From positions 93,679 to 157,678 of the forward strand of contig DAIDMK010000002.1 of NCBI GenBank assembly GCA_027449025.1: a stretch of 64,000 nt of DNA, given 5' to 3'. Numbering within the stretch: position 1 is the first letter of the stretch; each line of letters starts with the position of its first letter. Position numbers and translations under genes: made by a program. Shown here in pieces: positions 17,952 through 26,774 of this stretch. Source of the stretch: Lutibacter sp. (GTDB lineage: Bacteria > Bacteroidota > Bacteroidia > Flavobacteriales > Flavobacteriaceae). Below the pieces are notes generated by a model. It did no database searches. It was not told where the DNA came from and saw only the letters and a list, made by a program, of their open reading frames with translations.

Positions 17952-18536
17952 TTACTTCTCCAACAACCGGGCAACGTACTTACCAATGACATCAAATTCT
18001 AAATTAACAACTGTTCCCACTTTAAAAGTGTGAAAATTGGTAAATTCATAGGTATAGGGAATAATCGCTACGGAAAAACTATTTTTTTGTGAATTCACAA
18101 CCGTTAAGCTTACGCCATTTATGGTGATAGAACCTTTTTCAATGGTGATATTGTTATAAGCATTATCGTATTCAAAACTAAATACCCAACTCCCATCTTC
18201 TTCAACAATATTTGTACAAACGGCAGTTTGGTCCACATGACCTTGCACAATATGCCCGTCCAATCTGGCGCCCAGTATCATCGCTCTTTCTAAATTTATT
18301 TCATTGCCAACGGCCACAAATTTCAAATTAGATTTATCAAGCGTTTCTTTTATGGCAGTTACAGTATATTCCTTATCCTTTAAATTTACAATAGTTAAAC
18401 AAACGCCGTTGTGAGCAATACTTTGGTCTATTTTTAATTCAGGAGTGAAATTACTTTCAATGGTAATATGAAGATTATCACCTTCCTTCTTTAAATTTTT
18501 AACAATACCTACATTTTCTATTATACCAGTAAACAT
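17952..18536 (-). CDS. ribE: Riboflavin synthase, alpha chain
   Basis: This 194-residue enzyme makes riboflavin from two molecules of 6,7-dimethyl-8-ribityllumazine. Two homologous barrel repeats are visible, beginning MFTGIIENVG (residue 1) and LDGHIVQGHVDQ (about 92). Conserved pieces include NGVCLTIV in the first repeat and NGVSLTVV in the second, so both halves are intact. The length is near the family norm. The gene diverges from pdxA with about 62 bases between starts. FMN and FAD made from its product are needed by NqrB, NqrC, NqrF and ApbE encoded later in the window. Confidence 0.95.
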   Translation of the reverse strand: MFTGIIENVGIVKNLKKEGDNLHITIESNFTPELKIDQSIAHNGVCLTIVNLKDKEYTVTAIKETLDKSNLKFVAVGNEINLERAMILGARLDGHIVQGHVDQTAVCTNIVEEDGSWVFSFEYDNAYNNITIEKGSITINGVSLTVVNSQKNSFSVAIIPYTYEFTNFHTFKVGTVVNLEFDVIGKYVARLLEK

Positions 18537-18598
18537 AATTTTTTCAATTTAATTGACTACTTTTGATGATTCAAAATTAAGTATAATAAAGCTGATTT

Positions 18599-19636
18599 AT
18601 GGAGAAATCTGAAAAAATAATATTGGGAATTTCTATCGGAGATTTTAATGGCGTTGGCATAGAAATTATTTTGAAAACCTTTTTGGATAAACGGATGTTC
18701 GATTTTTGTACGCCGGTTCTTTTTGGTTCGGCTAAATTGATTACAGCCTACAAAAAAAACATGGATATCAATTTGCTTTTCAATGGCATAAGGCAGGTTG
18801 ATGCTGCCATTCAAGGCCGATTTAATGTATTGAATTTATGGAAAGATGACATTGAAGTTAATTTAGGAACACCAACAGCAGAGTCTGGGAAATACGCTTT
18901 TGAATCATTGGAAGCAGCAACAAATGCATTGGCTAAGGGAGAAATTGATTTATTGGTAACCGCTCCTATAAGTAAAGAAAATATTCAGTCTGAAGATTTT
19001 AAATTTCCTGGGCATACTGAATATTTAGAATCAAAATTGAAAGGCGAAAGCTTAATGATTTTAATGGCTGACAGTTTGAGAATTGGGCTAATAACAGGAC
19101 ATATTCCGGTATCAAAAGTTTCAGAAACAATTACCAGCGATTTAATCAAGAAAAAAGTAGCCATATTATACGAAACACTGGTACAGGATTTTGCCATTTC
19201 AAAACCCAAAATTGCCATTTTAGGATTGAATCCGCACTGTGGAGACCACGGTGTCATTGGAACAGAAGATGATGAAATGATAAGGCCAACAATTGCCGAA
19301 ATCCAAAATGAAGGGAAATTGGTTTATGGACCTTATGCTGCTGATGGTTTCTTCGGTTCAGACAATTACAAGAAATTTGATGCTATTTTGGCGATGTATC
19401 ATGATCAGGGTCTAGCACCTTTTAAAGCGTTGTCATTTGGGGAAGGTGTTAACTTCACAGCTGGTTTAGATAAGATAAGAACCTCTCCAGATCACGGGAC
19501 AGCATATGATTTAGCAGGGAAAGGTGAAGCGAACATAAACTCCTTTAAAGAAGCTGTTTTTAGCGGAATACAAATTTTCAAAACAAGGAAAGAATATAAG
19601 AGTTTGACTGAAAACACTTTAAAAACTACGCGTTAA
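18599..19636 (+). CDS. pdxA: 4-hydroxythreonine-4-phosphate dehydrogenase
   Basis: This 345-residue enzyme of pyridoxal phosphate synthesis oxidises 4-phosphohydroxy-L-threonine. Metal-binding histidines occur in FPGHTEYLE, NPHCGDHG and MYHDQGLAPFKA, and the C-terminal TSPDHGTAYDLAGKG is diagnostic. PLP is used by several enzymes in the window (Kbl, KamA, KamDE, MetB, aminotransferase). It starts divergently from ribE and is followed by a separate promoter for the DUF177 gene. Confidence 0.95.
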   Translation: MEKSEKIILGISIGDFNGVGIEIILKTFLDKRMFDFCTPVLFGSAKLITAYKKNMDINLLFNGIRQVDAAIQGRFNVLNLWKDDIEVNLGTPTAESGKYAFESLEAATNALAKGEIDLLVTAPISKENIQSEDFKFPGHTEYLESKLKGESLMILMADSLRIGLITGHIPVSKVSETITSDLIKKKVAILYETLVQDFAISKPKIAILGLNPHCGDHGVIGTEDDEMIRPTIAEIQNEGKLVYGPYAADGFFGSDNYKKFDAILAMYHDQGLAPFKALSFGEGVNFTAGLDKIRTSPDHGTAYDLAGKGEANINSFKEAVFSGIQIFKTRKEYKSLTENTLKTTR

Positions 19637-19690
19637 AAAGAAAATAGATAAATATTCAATATTTATTTTAGTATATATTTTATAATTTTA

Positions 19691-19698
19691 TATCTTTG
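19691..19698 (+). promoter_or_regulatory. -7 element for DUF177-rpmF
   Basis: TATCTTTG is an exact TAnnTTTG match and is followed by CA, a usual start region. The ATG at 19721 lies 22 bases downstream. It is one of the better promoter matches in the window. Confidence 0.55.
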
Positions 19699-19720
19699 CA
19701 CGCTCAAATTGAAGTTCAAA

Positions 19721-20302
19721 ATGAAAGATTTAAAGGAGTTTGATATTTCTTTTATTGGTTTAAAAGAAGGAATACATCAATTTGAATACACAATTGACAA
19801 GAAGTTATTTGATTTTTTTAACTATGATGAGTTTTGCGATTCAAAAGTAAAAGTTGTATTGACATTTTTAAAAAATACAACAATTTTTGAATTGGATTTT
19901 GTTTTTTCGGGCTGGGTTGAGGTAGCTTGCGATGTAACCACAGAGTTATTTCATCAACCAATTGAGACTGAAATTCATTTAGTTGTAAAATTTGGAGATG
20001 AATATAATGATGAAAACGAAGAGTTATTAATCATACCGTTTTCTGAAAATAAAATAAATGTTGCACAATACATTTATGAAGCAATTGTGTTGGCAGTGCC
20101 ATTAAAAAGAATACATCCAGGTGTAATTGATGGATCACTTCACTCAGAAATTTTGGAAAGGTTAAAGGAATTTGAAATAAGAGGAGAAGAAGATCAGGCA
20201 GAAGAAGAGCAAGAAGTACATAAAAATAGGGAAATTGACCCTAGGTGGAATAAATTAAAGAATATATTAATAGAAAAAAATAAGAGCAATGGCACATCCT
20301 AA
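19721..20302 (+). CDS. DUF177 (YceD-type) protein upstream of ribosomal protein L32
   Basis: I place the start at ATG 19721 ([11 protein letters not shown]), downstream of the predicted promoter; an in-frame TTG lies at 19709. The protein has about 193 residues. DUF177/YceD proteins almost always precede rpmF, and members of the family are implicated in 23S rRNA accumulation or ribosome assembly. Visible features are [20 protein letters not shown], where the family usually has a Cys-containing strand, and an acidic C-terminus ([12 protein letters not shown]). Its end overlaps rpmF by 14 bases. Confidence 0.85.
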   Translation: MKDLKEFDISFIGLKEGIHQFEYTIDKKLFDFFNYDEFCDSKVKVVLTFLKNTTIFELDFVFSGWVEVACDVTTELFHQPIETEIHLVVKFGDEYNDENEELLIIPFSENKINVAQYIYEAIVLAVPLKRIHPGVIDGSLHSEILERLKEFEIRGEEDQAEEEQEVHKNREIDPRWNKLKNILIEKNKSNGTS

Positions 20303-20486
20303 AAGAAAAATATCAAAAACAAGAAGAGATAAAAGAAGAACTCATTACAAAGCAGTAGCCCCACAAGTGGCTATTGACCCAACAACTGGTGAAGCACATT
20401 TATACCACAGAGCGCACTGGCATGAAGGGAAATTGTATTACAGAGGTCAAATTGTAATAGATTCAGCTGAAGTTGTTCAAGCTTAA
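20289..20486 (+). CDS. rpmF: 50S ribosomal protein L32
   Basis: This 65-residue basic ribosomal protein begins [20 protein letters not shown], the hallmark of L32. Family members in other phyla have zinc cysteines near the C-terminus; this one has none, so it is a zinc-independent form. It overlaps the DUF177 gene by 14 bases and is followed by a terminator. Confidence 0.97.
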   Translation: MAHPKRKISKTRRDKRRTHYKAVAPQVAIDPTTGEAHLYHRAHWHEGKLYYRGQIVIDSAEVVQA

Positions 20487-20508
20487 TTACTTTTATGTAA
20501 AAAATAAA

Positions 20509-20538
20509 AAAAACTCTCAATTTGGGAGTTTTTTTTTA
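20509..20538 (+). terminator. Rho-independent terminator after rpmF
   Basis: AAACTC pairs with GAGTTT, with a T run behind it. Confidence 0.7.
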
Positions 20539-20638
20539 CTTTTTAGGGTAAAATTGGTGAAAATCGATGAAAATTACGCATAAATCAAAATAAATTTCAT
20601 TCCTTTGAAATGCTATTTTGATTAAAAGAAAGCAAAAT

Positions 20639-21634
20639 ATGACAAAAATTACCGCCGTGATAACGGCAGTTGGAAAATTTGTTCCTGAGGACATTTTAAC
20701 AAATGAAATGTTAGAAAAAATGGTGGATACTCATGATGAATGGATTACCACAAGAACAGGAATTAAAGAGCGAAGAATCTTAAAAGGAGAAGGTAAAGGA
20801 ACTTCCTTTATGGCAATTAAGGCAGCCCTAGAGTTGTTGGATAAGAAAAAACTAGATCCTAAAGAAATTGAATTGGTCATTGTAGCAACAGCTACGCCAG
20901 ATATGCAAGCCGCTTCAACGGCTGTTTATGTTGCTTCCGAAATTGGGGCAACAAATGCTTTTGGCTTCGATTTGGAAGCAGCCTGTTCAAGTTTTTTATA
21001 TGGCATGTCTGTTGCCGCAAGATATATTGAATCTGGAAAATATAAAAAAGTACTGCTAATAGGTGCAGATAAATGTTCTTCTATGATTGATTATACAGAT
21101 AGAGCAACTTGTATTATATTTGGAGATGGAGCTGGTGCAGTATTATTTGAACCAAATAATGAAGGTCTAGGTTTGCAAGATGAATATTTGAGGAGCGACG
21201 GAGTTGGAAGAGAATTTTTGCAGGTAAAAGCAGGTGGTTCTCTGCATCCGATGACAAAGGAAGCCATAGACAGAAAAGAAAATTTTGTTTTTCAAGACGG
21301 TAAGACTGTATTTAAAAATGCAGTTTTTAACATGGCCGACGTAACATTTAAAATTATGGATCGTAATAATTTAACCAATGATGACATACAATGGCTTGCC
21401 GCCCATCAGGCAAATAAACGCATAATTGAAGCAACGGCGAACAGAATTGCATTGGAAAATTCAAAGGTAATGATGAACATTCAAAATTATGGAAACACAA
21501 CATCAGCAACATTGCCTTTGCTTTTAGCTGATTATGAGCAACAACTTAAAAAGGGAGACAATATAATTTTTGCAGCATTTGGAGGTGGTTTCACTTGGGG
21601 ATCAATTTACTTTAAATGGGCATACAATTCTTAA
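20639..21634 (+). CDS. fabH: 3-oxoacyl-[ACP] synthase III
   Basis: This enzyme starts fatty-acid synthesis by condensing an acyl-CoA primer with malonyl-ACP. ATG 20639 (MTKITAVITAVGKFVP) is the natural start; an in-frame TTG lies 21 bases earlier. The Cys-His-Asn triad is visible in EAACSSFLYG, AAHQANKRII and NYGNTTSATLP, and DTHDEWITTRTGI is typical of the family. Length is about 331 residues. It leads a run with accB and accC, which supply malonyl-CoA. Confidence 0.95.
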   Translation: MTKITAVITAVGKFVPEDILTNEMLEKMVDTHDEWITTRTGIKERRILKGEGKGTSFMAIKAALELLDKKKLDPKEIELVIVATATPDMQAASTAVYVASEIGATNAFGFDLEAACSSFLYGMSVAARYIESGKYKKVLLIGADKCSSMIDYTDRATCIIFGDGAGAVLFEPNNEGLGLQDEYLRSDGVGREFLQVKAGGSLHPMTKEAIDRKENFVFQDGKTVFKNAVFNMADVTFKIMDRNNLTNDDIQWLAAHQANKRIIEATANRIALENSKVMMNIQNYGNTTSATLPLLLADYEQQLKKGDNIIFAAFGGGFTWGSIYFKWAYNS

Positions 21635-21662
21635 CCAATTAATAATTTAAAACCAAAATATA

Positions 21663-22142
21663 ATGGATTTAAAAGATATTCAAAATCTGATAAAATTTGT
21701 GGCCAAATCTGGCGCAAGTGAAGTTAAGTTAGAAATGGAAGATATTAAAATCACCATTAAAACTGGATCTGAAAGAACTGAGACCACCATACTTCAGCAA
21801 GTGCCATCAGGCATTTCTCAAATGGTTGCAACTCCAGCAGCTGCTCAAGCACCTGCTCAAGTTGCCGTTACGGATTCTCCTGTTACAGAAGAAGCTGTAA
21901 AATATATTGAAATTACTTCCCCAATAATAGGCACTTTTTACAGAAGGCCAGCGCCAGACAAACCCGTTTTTGTTGAAGTTGGCGACATGGTAAGTCCTAA
22001 TACCGTTGTATGTATGGTAGAAGCAATGAAATTATTTAATGAAATCGAGTCAGAAGTTTCAGGTAAAATTGTAAAAATATTAGTGGAGGATGGAACTCCG
22101 GTAGAGTACGGCCAGCCAATATTTTTAGTAGACCCTTCATAA
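21663..22142 (+). CDS. accB: Acetyl-CoA carboxylase biotin carboxyl carrier protein
   Basis: This 159-residue biotin carrier has the biotinylated lysine in VEAMKLFNEIES (about residue 122). An alanine- and proline-rich linker (TPAAAQAPAQVAV) separates the N-terminal helix from the biotinyl domain. It starts 28 bases after fabH and precedes accC, the usual pairing. Confidence 0.96.
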   Translation: MDLKDIQNLIKFVAKSGASEVKLEMEDIKITIKTGSERTETTILQQVPSGISQMVATPAAAQAPAQVAVTDSPVTEEAVKYIEITSPIIGTFYRRPAPDKPVFVEVGDMVSPNTVVCMVEAMKLFNEIESEVSGKIVKILVEDGTPVEYGQPIFLVDPS

Positions 22143-22222
22143 TTTTAATTCCAATTTGCACAATATAAGTTTCAAGAAATATTTTTGAAATTGAAGATTG
22201 TCAATAATAATTTGAAAACAGT

Positions 22223-23575
22223 ATGTTTAAAAAAATATTAATTGCAAACAGGGGGGAAATAGCTTTACGAGTTATACGAACCTGCAGAGAAATGGGTGTT
22301 AAAACAGTGGCTGTTTATTCAACGGCTGATGCAGAAAGTTTACATGTTCGTTTTGCTGATGAAGCAGTGTGCATTGGTCCACCGCCAAGTAGTGAGTCCT
22401 ACCTAAAAATGTCGGCTATATTGGCAGCTGCAGAAATAACAAATGCTGATGCCATTCACCCTGGATATGGATTTTTATCTGAAAATGCCAAATTTTCAAA
22501 ATTATGCGAAGAGCATGGTATAAAATTTATTGGCGCTACTTCAGATATGATTAGTAAAATGGGCGATAAAGCTTCAGCCCGCGCAACAATGAAGGCAGCT
22601 GGAGTGCCAACAATTCCAGGTTCAGAAGGCTTATTGGACACCTATGAAGATGCTGAAAAATTGGCAGATGAAATGAAATATCCTGTGATGTTGAAAGCCA
22701 CAGCAGGTGGTGGAGGAAAAGGAATGAGAGCTGTTTACAAAAAAAACGACCTTAAAAATGCTTGGGATGCAGCCCGTAAGGAAGCTTTTGCTTGTTTTGG
22801 AAATGACGGCATGTATATGGAAAAGTTGATTGAAGAACCCCGACATATCGAAATTCAAGTTATTGGCGACACCTATGGAAAAGCTTGCCACTTATCGGAA
22901 AGGGATTGCTCTATTCAGCGACGTCACCAAAAGCTTACAGAAGAAGCCCCTTCTCCGTTTATGACAACTCAGTTGCGAAAAAAAATGGGTGAAGCTGCCG
23001 TAAAAGCAGCAGAATATATTTCTTATGAAGGAGCTGGTACCATTGAATTTTTAGTAGATAAACATAGAAATTTCTACTTTATGGAGATGAACACACGTAT
23101 TCAGGTGGAACATCCAATTACAGAACAGGTAATTGATTACGATTTAATTTTTGAACAGATCAAAGTTGCAGCAGGAATTCCAATTTCCGGAAAAAACTAT
23201 TTCCCAAAACTACATTCAATAGAGTGTAGAATTAATGCGGAAGATCCGTATAAAGATTTTAGGCCTTCCCCAGGAAAGATTACCACATTACATATTCCGG
23301 GAGGACACGGAATTAGAGTAGATACGCATGTTTATGCAGGTTACACGATTCCTCCAAATTATGATTCAATGATTGCAAAATTAATTGCAACAGCTCAAAC
23401 TCGTGAAGAAGCAATCAGTAAAATGAAAAGAGCTTTGGATGAGTTTGTAATTGAAGGAATAAAAACCACAATTCCTTTTCACAGACAATTGATGAAACAT
23501 CCAGATTATATTGCCGGTAATTATACCACTGCTTTTATGGAAGGTTTTGAAATTCAGCCAGAAATTGACAAGTAG
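22223..23575 (+). CDS. accC: Acetyl-CoA carboxylase biotin carboxylase subunit
   Basis: This 450-residue ATP-grasp enzyme carboxylates biotin on AccB. It has the N-terminal [20 protein letters not shown], the glycine-rich ATP loop [25 protein letters not shown] and the catalytic [14 protein letters not shown]. It is 81 bases downstream of accB and followed by a strong hairpin. Full length; nothing unusual seen. Confidence 0.97.
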   Translation: MFKKILIANRGEIALRVIRTCREMGVKTVAVYSTADAESLHVRFADEAVCIGPPPSSESYLKMSAILAAAEITNADAIHPGYGFLSENAKFSKLCEEHGIKFIGATSDMISKMGDKASARATMKAAGVPTIPGSEGLLDTYEDAEKLADEMKYPVMLKATAGGGGKGMRAVYKKNDLKNAWDAARKEAFACFGNDGMYMEKLIEEPRHIEIQVIGDTYGKACHLSERDCSIQRRHQKLTEEAPSPFMTTQLRKKMGEAAVKAAEYISYEGAGTIEFLVDKHRNFYFMEMNTRIQVEHPITEQVIDYDLIFEQIKVAAGIPISGKNYFPKLHSIECRINAEDPYKDFRPSPGKITTLHIPGGHGIRVDTHVYAGYTIPPNYDSMIAKLIATAQTREEAISKMKRALDEFVIEGIKTTIPFHRQLMKHPDYIAGNYTTAFMEGFEIQPEIDK

Positions 23576-23597
23576 AATTTCAAATTGAAATAAAAAT

Positions 23598-23631
23598 AAA
23601 GGATATGATTTTTCATATCCTTTATTTTTTT
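23598..23631 (+). terminator. Rho-independent terminator after accC
   Basis: AAAGGATATGA and TCATATCCTTT form a perfect 11-base stem with a four-base loop, then a T tract. Confidence 0.85.
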
Positions 23632-23656
23632 AAATTTACCTTCAGTTTATAATAGT

Positions 23657-24121
23657 ATGAAAGAAAAAGAATTGCACTTCGACGGTATTGATAAAATCAT
23701 TTTAAAACATTTAATGGAAGATGCCCGCACACCAATATTAGGCATTGCCCGTGAAATTGGAATATCAGGTGCGGCAATTCATCAAAGGTTGCGAAAACTG
23801 GAAGCTGCCGGGTTAATTATAGGATCTAAATTTGTAATTAATCCAAAAATATTAGGCTATAAAACATTGGCTTTTGTTGGAATTTTCTTGGATTCTGCCA
23901 GTAAATATTCCGCTGCGATTATTCGGTTAAAAGAGATTCCTGAAGTGATTGAAAGCCATTACACCACAGGAAATTATGCTATTTTTATAAAAATAATGTG
24001 TAAGGACAATGAGCATTTGATGAAGTTACTCAATCAGGAAATTCAATCCATTAAAGGAGTTGCAAGAACGGAAACCTTTATTTCGCTCGATCAACAGATT
24101 GATCGTCAAATTAAATTATAA
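23657..24121 (+). CDS. Lrp/AsnC-family transcriptional regulator
   Basis: This 154-residue regulator has an N-terminal winged helix-turn-helix (DKIILKHLMEDARTPILGIA, then ISGAAIHQRLRKLEAAGLI) and a C-terminal RAM ligand-binding domain (YAIFIKIMCKDNEHLMKLLN). Such proteins sense amino acids and form octamers. Targets cannot be read from sequence. The amino-acid gene metB lies 2.65 kb downstream, beyond the repeat-bounded block, so a link to it is possible but unsupported. Confidence 0.92.
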   Translation: MKEKELHFDGIDKIILKHLMEDARTPILGIAREIGISGAAIHQRLRKLEAAGLIIGSKFVINPKILGYKTLAFVGIFLDSASKYSAAIIRLKEIPEVIESHYTTGNYAIFIKIMCKDNEHLMKLLNQEIQSIKGVARTETFISLDQQIDRQIKL

Positions 24122-24154
24122 AGATGCCGAATTAAGAGCTTTTTTATATTTTTT

Positions 24155-24245
24155 CATCTGTTTAAATTTTATTTTTTAGCGGTAACAGATGCTGTTCGCC
24201 ATTAATCATTCCTTTGTGTATCAAAATTTGTTATGCTCGTTTCAT
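24155..24245 (-). repeat. 91-bp repeat, copy 1 (inverted relative to copy 2)
   Basis: The minus strand of 24155-24245 matches the plus strand of 26684-26774 at about 84 of 91 positions by eye. Differences cluster in about ten bases just beyond the internal palindrome, AACAG-ATG-CTGTT. Sequences beyond both ends do not match. Copy 1 lies 33 bases after the stop of the Lrp-type gene. Confidence 0.85.
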
Positions 24246-24592
24246 CTTTTTAATTTCTGCCTCCTAAAATGCTTATGCTCAATAAAGCAGCATAGCCATT
24301 GATTCATTGTTATACCCAAATAAGTCCTGGCGGTTCATTTTAAAGCATCTTTTGCGACATCTTGCTGTTCTCCTGTTTCCAGTGTTGCAACACCCTAAAT
24401 TCTCTCTCTGAAGGAAATAAAGAAGTAAAAGCGTTGTATAAAAAAGTGAAATATTATAAGGTGTGAAATGATGATGATTTTGTTGCGTTGGGAGTTTGGA
24501 TAAAAAGCGAATATATTAGTTAGATGGTGGTTTTAATAAAATTATTGAAGATTCTAACATCAGATTCTAAAGCAATTTAGAATTCAAAAAAT
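24246..24592. other. Gene-free stretch with possible coding remnants
   Basis: No intact gene is seen. On the minus strand two short open pieces lie in different frames: one ends LQHWKQENSKMSQKML (about 24341-24404) and one reads MNRQDLFGYNNESMAMLLY (about 24280-24339). They could be fragments of a decayed gene running towards repeat copy 1. I cannot name a family, and both are short enough to arise by chance. Confidence 0.3.
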
Positions 24593-24631
24593 AAAAAAGC
24601 CGTTTAAAATTTAATTTTAAACGGCTTTTTT
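24593..24631. terminator. Bidirectional terminator after the outer-membrane pseudogene
   Basis: AAAAAGCCGTTTAAAATT pairs with its complement TAATTTTAAACGGCTTTTT, with A and T tracts on either side. It lies directly behind the pseudogene's stop codon (minus strand). Confidence 0.8.
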
Positions 24632-24650
24632 ATAAAACAAGAAATTCTAT

Positions 24651-25500
24651 TTATTTGATAGTCGCTTTTTTATTAAAAGTATATGTGATACCAACGTTAA
24701 CCCCAAAAGAAGAATAAGGAACTTTTTGAGATAACTTAATTGAAGGATCAGTCTCAGAATGGGCGCGTTCATCTTCATAAGTGGTTTCAATTACATATCC
24801 ATCAGGTAAATGATCTAAAGAATAATACCCAGCAACTGCAACTGTACCGTCAGGTAACATAATGTCTGTGTTAAACTCTTGAATTTCTGAATCTTTTCTT
24901 TTCACACTAATTCCTAAATACTCAGCTTCAATAAATAAATCAAGGTTTTTGCCAATATTATGTTTATACCCAAAAGCACCTGTAAATCCTAAAGGAAGCT
25001 CTCCATGATAATCTTCAACATATTCTGTTACAGAATAAGAACCTGAGGGTAAGCCCAAATAGGCTGCTTTAGCATCAGAAAAAACCTCTTTATTATAAAC
25101 TACAGCCTCGGTTTTTCCTCCAACCTTTACCACTGCGCCAAAACGACCATAAATGTTCTTTGTAAAATTATAAACTATAGATGTTGAAAAACCAAATGCT
25201 CTGGCTCTTGCCACAGCATCAACTTTTTGGTCTGGTAAATTTACTTCTTGAATAGTTTGGTCAGCGCCGTGTAAATAGCCAAGACTAGCTTCAAGGCCAA
25301 ATGTTTCATTGAAAAAGTAACCACCTCTAAGTTGAAAGTTTGCACCCTCACCATAACTTCCATAGTAATTAGTTGTTTTTGTTGTAGAAACTTCTTCTCC
25401 TAATTTCATACCAGCACTAGGTAGTGAGTAACCACCGCTAGCAGATACATAAAATTGTGCACTTGCACTAGTTGCCTAATAATAATAAATTTTTTTTCAT
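24651..25500 (-). pseudogene. Outer-membrane beta-barrel protein, signal peptide disrupted
   Basis: The body (24651-25409 and upstream in the same frame) is a typical barrel with alternating strands, ending in ITYTFNKKATIK. In frame before the internal methionine at 25409 the sequence reads ATSASAQFYVSASGGYSLPS, clearly the end of a signal peptide and the mature N-terminus. The matching start, MKKNLLLL at ATG 25500, is in a different frame and runs into TAG two codons later. The break lies at a TTATTATTATTA tract. About seven codons of hydrophobic core seem to be missing with a frame change. Either the gene is dead, the tract is variable, or the base calls are wrong. Starting at 25409 would give a barrel with no export signal. 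Confidence 0.75.
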
Positions 25501-25630
25501 AATTATTCTGATTGTTAATTTGGACTGAATATAGTAGTATTAATAGATATAATGTATGACAAATGTTACTTATAGAAAAAATAATAGCATTTATATTTTT
25601 AATGCAAAAAACTTATTTAATTGTTGAATT

Positions 25631-25966
25631 TTATTTAAAAACACCTACTTTTTTTTTAGTATTTCCTACATAAATTTTATCACCGTTTACAATAACGGGG
25701 CGTTTTAGAAAAGTATATTCTTCCAAGAGCAATTTTCGATAGTCTTTTTCAGTTAATTGCTGACTTTTTAAGGCCATCTCCCTATATTTTTTTGCGCTTC
25801 GGCTAAACAAAACTTCGTAGTTTCTGGTTAGTGCAAACAATTCGTCCAACTGCTTTACAGTAATAGGCTGGGTTTTAATCTCCTGTAAAATATAACCTGA
25901 AGTATCCATTTCTTTTAAAATTCTTCTGCAGGTATCGCAGGTTTTTAAGTGATATATTTTTTTCAT
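25631..25966 (-). CDS. ArsC/Spx-family thioredoxin-fold protein
   Basis: This 111-residue protein begins MKKIYHLKTCDTCRRIL, with a CDTC redox pair in the position of ArsC/Spx proteins, and ends with the family-typical FLKRPVIVNGDKIYVG. Arsenate reductases of this fold need an arginine triad I cannot confirm, and no ars genes are nearby. It is therefore more likely a thiol-disulfide or glutaredoxin-dependent protein of unknown target. It is divergent from the DinB-like gene. Confidence 0.85.
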   Translation of the reverse strand: MKKIYHLKTCDTCRRILKEMDTSGYILQEIKTQPITVKQLDELFALTRNYEVLFSRSAKKYREMALKSQQLTEKDYRKLLLEEYTFLKRPVIVNGDKIYVGNTKKKVGVFK

Positions 25967-26052
25967 TTATTAAATTTATTAAAGAGGTTAATCTATAAAG
26001 TTAATGTGTTTTTATTTTAAATTTGAAAATTATTAACTAAAAATAAATCGAA

Positions 26053-26508
26053 ATGCAAAAACACTTTGACATTCTTCTTCAAACAAGAGAGTTACTTTTA
26101 AAAACAACCGAACACCTTTCGATGGAGCAATTGAATAAGATTCCGCAGGGATTTAAAAACAACATCGCCTGGAATATCGCCCATTTAACCGTAACACAAC
26201 AGCTATTATGCTATAAATTATCAGGCTTGGATTGCTTGGTTTCAGAAGAAATGATTGCTAATTTCCAAAAAGGAACCGCACCAAATAACACCATTACAAA
26301 AGAGGAGTTTGAAACCATAAAAGAACAATTTTTGCGATTGCCTTTGCGGTTGGAAGAAGATTATAACAAGGGAATCTTCAAAAATTACAACGAATACAAA
26401 ACAAGTGTAAATATTACATTGAATTCTATTGAAGACGGCGTTATTTTCAACACCTATCATGAAGGAATTCACCTAGGAATCATCCTTCAATTGATAAAAT
26501 TTGTTTAA
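26053..26508 (+). CDS. DinB-family four-helix protein
   Basis: This 151-residue protein of the DinB/YfiT superfamily has histidines spaced as in the metal site: NIAWNIAHLTVTQQLLCYKL (about residues 36-55) and FNTYHEGIHLGIILQLIKF near the C-terminus. Members include thiol-dependent transferases such as bacillithiol transferases, but substrates are usually unknown. It lies inside the block bounded by the two 91-bp repeats. Confidence 0.82.
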   Translation: MQKHFDILLQTRELLLKTTEHLSMEQLNKIPQGFKNNIAWNIAHLTVTQQLLCYKLSGLDCLVSEEMIANFQKGTAPNNTITKEEFETIKEQFLRLPLRLEEDYNKGIFKNYNEYKTSVNITLNSIEDGVIFNTYHEGIHLGIILQLIKFV

Positions 26509-26580
26509 AATTTTTAAATGATGAATTAATCAGAAATTAAAGAATGTGAGCCTTTCTGCTGAAAATCGACTTTAATATGA

Positions 26581-26588
26581 TACTTTTG
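26581..26588 (+). promoter_or_regulatory. Candidate -7 element upstream of metB
   Basis: TACTTTTG matches TAnnTTTG. It is followed by a 19-codon open frame (26614-26673), then repeat copy 2, then the metB start. The leader would be about 180 bases, long for this window. Confidence 0.4.
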
Positions 26589-26613
26589 CAATAGGAAATA
26601 AGCAAGTGAAATC

Positions 26614-26673
26614 ATGATGAAAAACAAGTCCAAGCCATTAATTTTATTGGACTTTGTAGAAATAAAAAAATAA
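26614..26673 (+). CDS. Possible 19-residue leader peptide upstream of metB
   Basis: ATG ATG opens a frame reading MMKNKSKPLILLDFVEIKK and stopping at 26671-26673, between the predicted promoter and repeat copy 2. It has no run of methionine or cysteine codons that would suggest attenuation. It could equally be the remains of a longer gene or chance. Confidence 0.2.
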   Translation: MMKNKSKPLILLDFVEIKK

Positions 26674-26683
26674 ATTTTCATGT

Positions 26684-26774
26684 ATGAAACGAGCATAACA
26701 AATTTTGCTACACAAAGGAATGATTAATGGCGAACAGCATCTGTTAGCATATAAAAATAAAATTTAAACTGATG
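26684..26774 (+). repeat. 91-bp repeat, copy 2, overlapping the metB start codon
   Basis: This is the inverted counterpart of 24155-24245. It contains the palindrome AACAG-CAT-CTGTT (26734-26746). Its last bases include the metB ATG at 26772-26774, so the metB ribosome-binding region lies entirely within the repeat. Confidence 0.85.

Noticed and set aside
26693..26749. attC-like site: GCATAAC and GTTAGCA boxes 57 bases apart in repeat copy 2
   Set aside because: The boxes do not match the RYYYAAC/GTTRRRY consensus fully, the inner stem is not kept in copy 1, the copies are inverted rather than direct, and no integron integrase is present.
26589..26771. SAM riboswitch or methionine attenuator before metB
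   Set aside because: I could not find a SAM-I or SAM-II core, and the 19-codon frame has no Met or Cys run. The leader is mostly repeat sequence.
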